A stretch of 38,285 nucleotides of DNA, taken from Lachnospiraceae bacterium (GTDB lineage: Bacteria; Bacillota; Clostridia; Lachnospirales; Lachnospiraceae). Below, one piece after another: positions 31,856 through 38,285 of this stretch (its first letter is position 1; each line of letters starts with the position of its first letter). Under the pieces are notes generated by a model. That model made no database searches, was not told the origin of the DNA, and was given only the letters and a program-made list of their open reading frames with translations. The stretch is from the NCBI GenBank assembly GCA_022792885.1, contig JAAWBX010000008.1, positions 1 through 38,285 on the forward strand, written 5' to 3'. The position numbers and the translations under genes are program-made.

Positions 31856-32460
31856 GCCTTGTCCACTTCTTCCGCATAAAATGACCGGTAATAGCGGTAG
31901 ATTACCTCCGCCAGCCCTTCCGCATCATTCAGATCATATACCGGTATCCGCGGCGGTTTCGAATCCTTCCGGCCTTCCGAAGCTTCCCCGGTCGGCGCTT
32001 TTGGCCGCTCCGGCCTAAGCTGCCCCGCCCCCTTTAAAGAGGGCAGATCCGTCGCCAGCGCCAGCACCGTCGCCGGATCGCAGACCGGACGCTCGGAATT
32101 TCCGGCCCGGACGAGTTCGATCTTCGGATAGTCCGTCCACTTAAACCCTTCATACAAAATCAGATCCGCTTCCGGAAAAAAAGCCGCCATGTCGCTCTCG
32201 TTCAGACCTTCCTGTCGTTTTACCACGGAAAATTTGCTCCCGGAGTAGATTGCCGTACCCAACGCCCCCGCCTGAAAATGCCGGTAGCTGTCCGTGCCCG
32301 GTACGTCCGCGTCAAAATCATGCCCGTCATGTTTTACCGTAGCCACCTTCAGCCCTTTCGCCGCCAAAAGCGGAATCAGTTTTGTCACCATCGTGGTCTT
32401 CCCGGAATTTTTCACGCCGCTGATCACAAAGGGGATCGGCTTTCTCCTTTTTTCTTCCAT
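31852..32460 (-). CDS. mobB: Molybdopterin-guanine dinucleotide biosynthesis adapter protein
   Basis: 202 residues. The P-loop is VISGVKNSGKTTMV (Walker A about 15-22); the region VKHDGHDFDADVPGTDSYRH and the later DLILYEGFK are MobB signatures. It binds GTP and is thought to help MobA in forming MGD. The C-terminal part has an inserted Pro/Arg-rich stretch (RPERPKAPTGEASEGRKDSK) not usual for the family. Start ATG 32460 has AAGGAAG. It is in the moaC-to-mobB transcript. Confidence 0.9.
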   Translation of the reverse strand: MEEKRRKPIPFVISGVKNSGKTTMVTKLIPLLAAKGLKVATVKHDGHDFDADVPGTDSYRHFQAGALGTAIYSGSKFSVVKRQEGLNESDMAAFFPEADLILYEGFKWTDYPKIELVRAGNSERPVCDPATVLALATDLPSLKGAGQLRPERPKAPTGEASEGRKDSKPPRIPVYDLNDAEGLAEVIYRYYRSFYAEEVDKA

Positions 32461-32514
32461 CTTACTTCCTTCCGCCGCCGGACTTCTCCCCGTTCGTTTT
32501 CCCTGCCGGGACGG

Positions 32515-33741
32515 CTACCGACAGGTCATAACCACCGAAACTTTATCGCCCGGCTTCAGGCATTCGGTTCCCGGCACGATATCCACCAGACAGTTGCATC
32601 CCCGCATGGAAGCCAGCACCCCGGACGAGTGAAGCCCTTCGGGCAAGTATACCCGTCCCTCCCGGTAGATCGCCCGGATAAAACGCCTTCCATGGCTGGC
32701 CTTCCCGAATTCCGCCGCCATCACAGCTTCCCTTCTTACCGGAATCAGGCTTTCATCCCGGCAGAGTTTCGCTAGCATCGGCCGGATCAACAACTCAAAA
32801 TTTGTCAACGCGCCAAAAGGATTGCCGGACAGACTGATGATCGGTTTTCCCTTGTATACGGAAAAAATCACGGGCGTTCCCGGTTTCATCGCCACACCCC
32901 AGAACTTCCTCTCCGCCTGCAAAAGCGGAAGAGCGTCGTGAAGAATATCCTTTTTCCCCACGCTGACGCCTCCGGTCGTAATCACGACGTCCGCGATCGC
33001 CAGAGCGTTGCGGATCTCCTCCGCCACCGCCGCGCCTTCGTCCCCGATCTGTTTTGCCAGAATCGGCCGGAAGCCCAACTCCTGCATCCGGGCCGCCAGC
33101 CCCGGCAAATTGCTGTTATAGATTTTCCCGGGGCGCAGCGGTTTACCCGGCATTACGATCTCGTCGCCCGTGGTAAACAAAGCGACGGCCGGTTTGTCAT
33201 ACACGGGCAGCGTCTCCGCCCCCATGCTGGCCAGCACCGCGATCTCCACATAGGTGAGCCGGCTCCCGGCCTTTACCATCAACTGGCCCTTCTTAAAATC
33301 CTCGCCGGCATAACAGTAATTCTGGTATGCCGCATATTCTTCATAAACCCGTACGAACTCTTCGCCGTAATCGGTATCTTCCTGACGAATGCAGACATCA
33401 CAGCCGGACGGTATCGGCGCGCCGGTCATGATCCGGACGGCCTCACCCGGTCCCACAGTTCCCTCGAAATATCCGCCGGCATCGATCTCTCTCAAAACCT
33501 TAAGAACCACCGGTTTTGCCTTCGAAGCCTCCTTTGTGTCAAAAGCGCGGCAGGCATAACCGTCCACCGGCGCCCGGTCAAACGGAGGATTATCGATCCC
33601 GGCATACCGGTCTTCTGCCAGAACCCGGCCGACGCACTCCAAAAGAGGCAGTTCCAGTATCCGCTCGATCGGAGACACCGCATCTAAAATCCGTCCGACC
33701 GCTTCCTCCACGGAAACGCCGTCCCTTTTTCTCTCCCGCAT
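32515..33741 (-). CDS. moeA: Molybdopterin molybdotransferase
   Basis: 408 residues from ATG 33741, chosen because AAAAGGAG precedes it; a longer frame exists upstream but overlaps the previous gene. Signatures are DNPPFDRAPVDGYACR (MoeA N-terminal), TGAPIPSGCDVCIRQEDT, the MoCF motif TTGGVSVGKKD and SLSGNPFGALTNFELL. MoeA inserts molybdate into adenylated molybdopterin. The start lies 1 bp after the stop of the moeA-like gene. A molybdate-loading pair with that gene is possible. Confidence 0.93.
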   Translation of the reverse strand: MRERKRDGVSVEEAVGRILDAVSPIERILELPLLECVGRVLAEDRYAGIDNPPFDRAPVDGYACRAFDTKEASKAKPVVLKVLREIDAGGYFEGTVGPGEAVRIMTGAPIPSGCDVCIRQEDTDYGEEFVRVYEEYAAYQNYCYAGEDFKKGQLMVKAGSRLTYVEIAVLASMGAETLPVYDKPAVALFTTGDEIVMPGKPLRPGKIYNSNLPGLAARMQELGFRPILAKQIGDEGAAVAEEIRNALAIADVVITTGGVSVGKKDILHDALPLLQAERKFWGVAMKPGTPVIFSVYKGKPIISLSGNPFGALTNFELLIRPMLAKLCRDESLIPVRREAVMAAEFGKASHGRRFIRAIYREGRVYLPEGLHSSGVLASMRGCNCLVDIVPGTECLKPGDKVSVVMTCR

Positions 33742-33742
33742 G

Positions 33743-34768
33743 TTAAACTCCTTTTCCGAAACCGCAGGCGGGATAATGACACTCTTTACATCCCAGACAC
33801 AGACCGCCGTTCCCCATGCGGGCAATATCCTTTTTCGTAATCTCCACACCGGCCGCCACGCGCGGAAGCACCAGATCGAACACCGTCGCCTTCGCATACA
33901 TCACGCATCCCGGCAGGCCCATGATCGGCGTCCCATCCTCCATATATGCCAGCAAAAACATGGCTCCCGGCAGAACCGGCGCGCCGTAGGTCACGACTCT
34001 GGCCCCGGTCGCCCGAATCGAACTCGGCGTCAGGTCATCCGGATCCACGCTCATCCCGCCGGTGCAGACGATCATATCCGCGCCGTCTTCCTTCAATTTT
34101 AAAATCGCCGCCGTAATCTTCTCCTGATCGTCGTTGACCGTAATGTGACCGCTCACCCCGATCCCGTAAGCCGCCAGTTTCCCTTCAATGACCGGCGTAA
34201 ATGTATCCTGTATCCTTCCGTAAAATACTTCGCTGCCGGTCGTCACAATGCCGCAGCGGATATTTTTATAAGGAAGCAGCTCGGCCAGCGGCTTATTGCC
34301 CGCAACCTCCTTTGCCCGCGCCATCTTCTCCTTCTCGATAATCAGAGGAATCACCCGCGTTCCGATCAGCTTGTCCCCCTTGTGCACCGCATAATTCGTA
34401 TGGCGGCTGGCAATCATGATGTCTTCCAGTTCGTTGATGGCATCCAGACGTTCCACATCAATCCGAAACAGGCCGTCGCAATCGGCGATCAGTTCGATCT
34501 TCCCTTCCTTGACCGGCGTGGGATGCATATTCTCATTCCTGCAAATCTCATAAAGAATTTCCGCCGCTTCGTTCTCGTGGTACATATTCTCATTCTTTTC
34601 CCACACATACAGATGATCCTTGCCTAGAGATAAAAGAAGCGGGATATCTTCCTCCGTCACAACATGGCCCTTGCGGAAAGCCGCGTCCTTCACAACATCT
34701 TTGACAATCCTCGTGATGTCGTGGCAAAGTACATGGCCCACGGCATCCACCGTCGCGATCTTCTTCAT
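33743..34768 (-). CDS. MoeA-like molybdopterin-binding protein with a C-terminal Cys motif
   Basis: 341 residues. The C-terminal half (about 170-310) is a MoCF-type molybdopterin-binding domain: RCGIVTTGSEVFYGRI and IVCTGGMSVDPDDLT match the family motifs, and VLPGAMFLLAYMEDG with MGLPGC follows. The N-terminal half (about 1-165) is weakly related to MoeA domain regions and has no other recognised motif. The tail holds CLGCKECHYPACGFGKG, a Cx2Cx2CHx3C pattern that could bind a metal or cluster. It may deliver molybdopterin or choose metal in clostridial molybdo-enzyme maturation; the exact role is unknown. Start ATG 34768 has AAAAGGGGAAG. Confidence 0.85.
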   Translation of the reverse strand: MKKIATVDAVGHVLCHDITRIVKDVVKDAAFRKGHVVTEEDIPLLLSLGKDHLYVWEKNENMYHENEAAEILYEICRNENMHPTPVKEGKIELIADCDGLFRIDVERLDAINELEDIMIASRHTNYAVHKGDKLIGTRVIPLIIEKEKMARAKEVAGNKPLAELLPYKNIRCGIVTTGSEVFYGRIQDTFTPVIEGKLAAYGIGVSGHITVNDDQEKITAAILKLKEDGADMIVCTGGMSVDPDDLTPSSIRATGARVVTYGAPVLPGAMFLLAYMEDGTPIMGLPGCVMYAKATVFDLVLPRVAAGVEITKKDIARMGNGGLCLGCKECHYPACGFGKGV

Positions 34769-34784
34769 CGTTCTTCCCCTTTTC

Positions 34785-35273
34785 CTATTTTCTTGCGCAG
34801 TTGGAAGCGGCCCCGGTCAGGATCTCCAGGCCGTGCCCAAGCTCCGGTATCACATACTCCAGGCACTCCCGAACCGCTTTCGGACTGCCCGGAAGATTCA
34901 CGATCAATGTAGATTTGCGGATCGCGGCCGACGCCCGCGAAAGCATCGCCCGCTTCGTAAAGCGCATGCTGTAAGCGCGCATGGCCTCCGGAATCCCGGG
35001 CACCATCCGCTCCGCAATATCCGCCGTCGCCTCCGGCATGCAATCCCGCGGCGAAAATCCGGTTCCTCCCGTCGTCAGAAGCAGCTCCGCCACGTTCTCG
35101 TCGGCGATTCGCTTCATCTCCTCCGACAACATCTTCCGGTCGTCCGGGAGCAGCCCCGTCCATACGACCTCGTAACCGGCCTGCGTGACAATCTCCTCAA
35201 TCACCGGGCCGCTTAAATCTTCCCTCTCCCCGGCATAGCCGGAATCACTGGATGTAAGAATGGCAACTCGCAT
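34785..35273 (-). CDS. mogA: Molybdopterin adenylyltransferase, MogA/MoaB family
   Basis: 162 residues, normal length. Signatures are VAILTSSDSGYAGEREDLSG (start), LLLTTGGTGFSPRD (MoCF motif TTGGTG) and LIVNLPGSPKAVRE. It activates molybdopterin with ATP to the adenylated form that MoeA uses. The ATG at 35273 lies one base after the moaA stop, and its GGAGG ribosome site is made from the last Gly-Gly codons of moaA, so translation is coupled. The MogA versus MoaB choice cannot be certain from sequence alone. Confidence 0.9.
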   Translation of the reverse strand: MRVAILTSSDSGYAGEREDLSGPVIEEIVTQAGYEVVWTGLLPDDRKMLSEEMKRIADENVAELLLTTGGTGFSPRDCMPEATADIAERMVPGIPEAMRAYSMRFTKRAMLSRASAAIRKSTLIVNLPGSPKAVRECLEYVIPELGHGLEILTGAASNCARK

Positions 35274-35274
35274 T

Positions 35275-36249
35275 TCAGCCTCCTATCTGCGACATGGAGC
35301 GGCACTCCTCCGGCGCGATTTTTTCTTCATTAAAATTATGACTGATCGGTTTGCCGGCGATCGTCCGGCTGATCACTTCCTCCAGTTCCTCGTCCGTACA
35401 GCCGTTCCTCAAAACCGCGCGCAGATCGTTTCCCGTCTCGTACTGCAGACAGGTCTTCAAAAATCCTTCCGCCGTCAGACGCACGCGGTTGCACTGCTCA
35501 CAAAACTTGTGGCTGATCGAACTGATAAAACCGATCTTCCCCCGGAAGCCCTCCACACTGTAATAATGGCTCGGTCCGTTCCCAAGAATCTCATGACAGG
35601 GCGTAAACGCGCCGAACTCGCTCTCCAGAACCGCCCGGATCGAATCCTCATTGTGAAACTCGAACTGCTTTCCGTATCCGATCGGCATGATCTCGATGAA
35701 ACGGACATGCACCGGATAATCCTTCGCCAACCGGGCCATATTGACGAAATTTTCTTTCTCCGACGTTACCGGCACGCAGTTGATCTTCACCGGAATCTCC
35801 GGATAGGACAGAGCCGCCTTCAATCCGTCCATCACCGCGTCGATCCGTCCGACGCGGGTTACCTGCGCAAACAATTCCGGATCCGTGGTATCCATACTGA
35901 TATTGACCGCGTCGATCCCGGCGGCTGCCAGATCGTCCATCCGTTCCGCCAGCAAAACGCCGTTGGTCGTGATCGTCACCTTCTCGATCCCGGGAAGCGC
36001 TTTGATCGCCCGCACCAATTCCGGCAAATCTTTTCGAACCAGCGGTTCCCCGCCGGTCAGTTTGATCTTCTTCACGCCGAGCTTCGCCATCGCCCGGCAG
36101 ATCCGTTCGATCTCATCGTATGTGAGGATCGCCTCATGAGGCAGCACCTTCACCCCTTCTTCCGGCATACAGTATACGCAGCGGAGATTGCAGCGGTCGG
36201 TCACCGAGATTCTCACATAATCGATCACTCTTCCATAACCATCTTTCAT
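35275..36249 (-). CDS. moaA: GTP 3',8-cyclase
   Basis: 324 residues from ATG 36249 behind AAGGAG (a TTG three codons earlier is too close to that site). The radical SAM motif CNLRCVYC has Cys20, 24 and 27; the C-terminal second cluster is CEQCNRVRLTAEGFLKTC; LTGGEPLVRKDL is the AdoMet region. The protein ends in the conserved Gly-Gly that is needed for activity. It makes 3',8-cH2GTP, the first step of molybdopterin synthesis. moaC lies 24 bp upstream. Confidence 0.96.
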   Translation of the reverse strand: MKDGYGRVIDYVRISVTDRCNLRCVYCMPEEGVKVLPHEAILTYDEIERICRAMAKLGVKKIKLTGGEPLVRKDLPELVRAIKALPGIEKVTITTNGVLLAERMDDLAAAGIDAVNISMDTTDPELFAQVTRVGRIDAVMDGLKAALSYPEIPVKINCVPVTSEKENFVNMARLAKDYPVHVRFIEIMPIGYGKQFEFHNEDSIRAVLESEFGAFTPCHEILGNGPSHYYSVEGFRGKIGFISSISHKFCEQCNRVRLTAEGFLKTCLQYETGNDLRAVLRNGCTDEELEEVISRTIAGKPISHNFNEEKIAPEECRSMSQIGG

Positions 36250-36273
36250 ATTCCCCAACTCCTTCCGCGTTCC

Positions 36274-36756
36274 CTATCTGCGATTGTAGAAATCCCCGCT
36301 CTTTCCTCCGGTCTTCGACTCAAGATGGATGTCCGAGATCTCCATTCGCTTGTCAATCGCCTTGCACATATCGTAAATTGTCAGAAGCGTCACGGAGACG
36401 CCGGTCAACGCCTCCATCTCGACCCCGGTCTTCCCATCCACCTGGGCCGTACAGATCGCCGTTACTTCACAATTTTCCTCATCCACCTCAAAATCCACCG
36501 CGCATTTGGTAATCAAAAGCGTATGACACATGGGAATCAGTTCCGGCGTGCGCTTCACCGCCATGATGCCGGCCACCCGCGCCACACCCAGCACATCCCC
36601 CTTCTTCGCCGTTCCCCGGACGATCGCGTCCATCACCGGCCGGTTTACTTTGATCTTCCCTCTTGCCACCGCGGTCCGATGGGTGACGTTTTTCCCCGAA
36701 ACATCCACCATCACGGCGTTGCCCGCCTGGTCGAAATGTGTTAATCCATTCTCCAC
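36274..36756 (-). CDS. moaC: Cyclic pyranopterin monophosphate synthase
   Basis: 160 residues. Family segments are [30 protein letters not shown], the active-site stretch [24 protein letters not shown] and KTGGKSGDF. It turns the MoaA product into cPMP. The start is GTG 36756 behind AAAGGGG. It is the first gene of the moaC-moaA-mogA-moeA-like-moeA-mobB transcript, with a strong promoter and an operator-like palindrome upstream. moaD and moaE, which add sulfur, are not in the window. Confidence 0.95.
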   Translation of the reverse strand: MENGLTHFDQAGNAVMVDVSGKNVTHRTAVARGKIKVNRPVMDAIVRGTAKKGDVLGVARVAGIMAVKRTPELIPMCHTLLITKCAVDFEVDEENCEVTAICTAQVDGKTGVEMEALTGVSVTLLTIYDMCKAIDKRMEISDIHLESKTGGKSGDFYNRR

Positions 36757-36807
36757 AGCTATTCCCCTTTTTTTACAAATCTATCACCGTTCCGCCGCCT
36801 CTTTCAC

Positions 36808-36835
36808 GGACTTTTATGAAGTCCCGGACGTCCGG
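36808..36835. other. Two adjacent palindromes in the moaC leader
   Basis: GGACTT (36808-36813) pairs with AAGTCC (36819-36824) around a 5-base loop, and directly after it CCGGACGTCCGG (36824-36835) is a perfect 12-bp palindrome. They lie about 50-80 bases before the moaC start. No T-run follows, so they are more likely a protein-binding site or leader structure than a terminator. Confidence 0.4.
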
Positions 36836-36855
36836 AAGGTATCCTGTCTTTTCTT

Positions 36856-36877
36856 GTTATTTTTTACTAAAAATAAC
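36856..36877. promoter_or_regulatory. Operator-like inverted repeat downstream of the moaC promoter
   Basis: GTTATTTTT (36856-36864) and AAAAATAAC (36869-36877) are perfect arms around TACT. The site is about 12-33 bases past the expected transcript start of the moaC operon, a usual place for a repressor. The AT-rich arms resemble the core of the modA and MOSC element. Confidence 0.5.
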
Positions 36878-36895
36878 GCTCGGACAAGTATGGTT

Positions 36896-36924
36896 ATTAT
36901 AACAAAAAAGACAATATTCGTCAA
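36896..36924 (-). promoter_or_regulatory. Promoter of the moaC-mobB operon
   Basis: On the minus strand TTGACG (36924-36919), 17 bp and a perfect TATAAT (36901-36896). It is a near-consensus promoter for the cofactor genes. Confidence 0.8.
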
Positions 36925-37061
36925 GGGCTCGTGATTAGACCAAACTAACCTTGTTGCCGTAATTCATGAACTTTCTGCGGCACTATTGATAATTTGAGAA
37001 ATTTGTGGCATACGATACAAGAAAGTAACGACGCATTCGTCGCAAGTACGAAGTGATCAGG

Positions 37062-38093
37062 ATGATTAAACGGGATTCTTATTTGAATCGTATCATTCAT
37101 AATATGTGGAACGACGAGGTTAAGGTAATTACCGGCATCCGCCGCTGCGGAAAGTCGGTATTGCTGTTTGGCTTGTTCTATGAGTACCTTCTCTCACAAG
37201 GCGTTCAGGAAGACCACATCATAAAAATCGAATTGGGCCAGAGACGTTACTATAAGTTCAGAAATCCAATTATGCTTTGTGAATATGTCGAGGACCTTGT
37301 TGCGAAGAAAAAAGATGAGAAATTTTATCTTTTCATTGACGAGGTCCAGCTTACCATAAAAGTTATCGACAAAGAAAACGGCGGAATTGAAGTTTCCATC
37401 TATGATATGCTGAATGAACTCAAAGCATATAAGAATTTAGATGTATATGTGACCGGCAGCAACTCAAAAGGACTGTCTAAAGATATTGCTACGGAGTTCC
37501 GTGGCCGTGCCACCCAAGTTCATGTATTCCCTCTATCCTTTAAAGAGTTCTACTCTCATGTGGGCGGTGACGAGCGAAAGGCTCTGGACACCTATATGCT
37601 TTATGGCGGCATGCCGCGTCTGCCGGCATTAACAGATGAAAAGGATAAAAAAGATTATCTGTCCTCTTTGTACAGCGAATTGTATGTAAAGGATATTGTT
37701 GAGCGCAATGGTATCGAGCGTGAGGATATTTTGAATGATATTCTGGATTTCCTCGCTTCACAGATCAGTTCTCTGACCAATCCTACGAATATTGCCAATG
37801 CGCTGACCAGTATAAAGAGCGAAAAGGTCAACTCCACTCTGGTTTCAAACTATGTACAGCATATCATCGATTCATTCCTTATTTCGATGGCAAAGCGCTA
37901 TGATGTGAAAGGAAAAGCCTATTTCAAGTATCCGAACAAATACTACTACACAGATATTGGCCTTCGTAATGCCAGATTAAATTATCGTCAATATGATCCC
38001 GGCCACATTATGGAGAACCTCATCTACAACGAACTTCTGCGCCGAGGATATTCCGTTGATGTTGGTGTTATAACCGACCGTACCGTCGCTTGA
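37062..38093 (+). CDS. AAA ATPase with DUF4143-type C-terminus, cut short at its 3' end
   Basis: 343 residues from ATG 37062 (a GTG at 37053 is also in frame; neither has a clear ribosome site). The P-loop is TGIRRCGKSVLL (about residues 26-37), Walker B is FYLFIDEVQ, and VTGSNSKGLS and LYGGMPRLPAL are typical of this ATPase group. The DUF4143 part begins near SELYVKDIVERNGIE. Relatives are about 400 residues and go on past YSVDVGV with a nuclease-like segment (EVDFV-type motif). Here the frame leaves the family after VGVI and ends in TDRTVA, so it was truncated by foreign DNA that starts at about 38080. It is probably inactive in its usual C-terminal function. Such ATPases often belong to mobile or defence-related accessory DNA. 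Confidence 0.75.
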   Translation: MIKRDSYLNRIIHNMWNDEVKVITGIRRCGKSVLLFGLFYEYLLSQGVQEDHIIKIELGQRRYYKFRNPIMLCEYVEDLVAKKKDEKFYLFIDEVQLTIKVIDKENGGIEVSIYDMLNELKAYKNLDVYVTGSNSKGLSKDIATEFRGRATQVHVFPLSFKEFYSHVGGDERKALDTYMLYGGMPRLPALTDEKDKKDYLSSLYSELYVKDIVERNGIEREDILNDILDFLASQISSLTNPTNIANALTSIKSEKVNSTLVSNYVQHIIDSFLISMAKRYDVKGKAYFKYPNKYYYTDIGLRNARLNYRQYDPGHIMENLIYNELLRRGYSVDVGVITDRTVA

Positions 38094-38106
38094 CAAGAGC
38101 ACACAC

Positions 38107-38285
38107 GCCCTGAACCGTGCCGATGACCCGATCTTCTGCGTTACCTTCGATCGGCGTACTCCACAGTACGCCTCACTCATCTGCCTGGAAGATCGGGCCA
38201 TCGGCATCGGTCAGGGTCGGAGAGTCGAAAAGGAATAAAATTCAGTCCCTGCCAGGCACTTGAGCGACGCGTACTGGACGTACGC
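38107..38285. repeat. Hairpin-forming sequence at the right edge
   Basis: A long imperfect inverted repeat is centred near 38162. GGCGTACT (38153-38160) and AGTACGCC (38165-38172) form the inner stem. Outside an internal loop, CCCGATCTTC and GAAGATCGGG, then TGCCGATG and CATCGGCA, and CCCTGA and TCAGGG continue the pairing over about 105 bases. A second small palindrome, GCGTAC-TGGAC-GTACGC (38269-38285), lies at the very end. It interrupts the ATPase gene and has a different base composition, so it is likely the end of a mobile element. No protein-coding frame is visible in this piece. Confidence 0.6.

Noticed and set aside
36757..36900. Moco riboswitch in the moaC leader
   Set aside because: The leader has two simple palindromes but I could not find the conserved multi-stem core of the Moco riboswitch. 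A covariance-model search would settle it.
1..38285. CRISPR array, tRNA, rRNA or prophage
   Set aside because: No regularly spaced repeats, no cloverleaf-like tRNA sequence, no rRNA sequence and no phage structural genes were seen.
38094..38285. Group II intron or integron attC site at the right edge
   Set aside because: The hairpin is suggestive, but no intron 5' consensus, no domain V-like stem and no attC core sites could be recognised, and the sequence stops too soon.

Overview
The window looks like chromosomal DNA from an anaerobic, gut-type member of the Firmicutes, most likely a Lachnospiraceae-like Clostridium relative. This rests on strong AGGAGG-type ribosome sites, a Spo0A-type DNA-binding domain, a BlaI/BlaR1 pair, YitT, DUF2461 and modA/modB/modC families of clostridial type, and on large amounts of exported anaerobic respiratory machinery. 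The taxonomic call is an inference from gene content; there is no rRNA or tRNA in the window.

Layout. 1-5,200 is a mixed accessory region: a truncated protein at the left edge, two unrecognised secreted or membrane proteins, a BlaI-BlaR1 regulator pair, a stand-alone Spo0A C-terminal domain, a ribbon-helix-helix protein and a small two-helix membrane protein. 5,504-7,255 encodes a Tat-exported flavoprotein of the fumarate reductase family; a decayed copy of its 3' end lies about 550 bp downstream. 7,479-13,026 (+) holds pncB and plsC, followed by a Fe-S protein, a radical SAM protein and a TorD-type chaperone. 13,133-17,013 (-) is a hybrid histidine kinase followed by a solute-binding lipoprotein with no permease. 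17,412-18,964 (+) holds an ECF-like sigma factor and a DUF2461 protein. 19,163-27,067 holds two paralogous DmsAB-like operons (molybdopterin catalytic subunit plus four-cluster ferredoxin subunit), separated by a yitT gene broken by an in-frame TGA. 27,105-36,756 (-) is a near-complete molybdenum block: a TetR regulator, mobA, modC, modB, modA, a MOSC protein, mobB, moeA, a moeA-like gene, mogA, moaA and moaC. The right edge has an AAA ATPase gene cut short next to a long hairpin-forming sequence.

How it fits together. ModABC imports molybdate, and MoaA, MoaC, MogA, MoeA, MobA and MobB make and load the bis-MGD cofactor. A TorD chaperone (perhaps with the radical SAM and Fe-S proteins) prepares the catalytic subunits, which leave by the Tat pathway with their Fe-S partners. 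All three exported reductases (one flavin, two molybdenum) share a twin-arginine motif, a lipobox cysteine and a Thr/Ala-rich tether, so they are probably lipid-anchored on the outer face of the membrane. None has a membrane quinol-oxidising subunit beside it. No moaD or moaE is present in the window.

The most useful new signals are regulatory: a conserved block of paired GTAACA boxes 30 bp apart in front of both molybdo-enzyme operons, and a 23/25-identical AT-rich element in front of both modA and the MOSC gene. I did not find a wholly unknown defence or mobile system.
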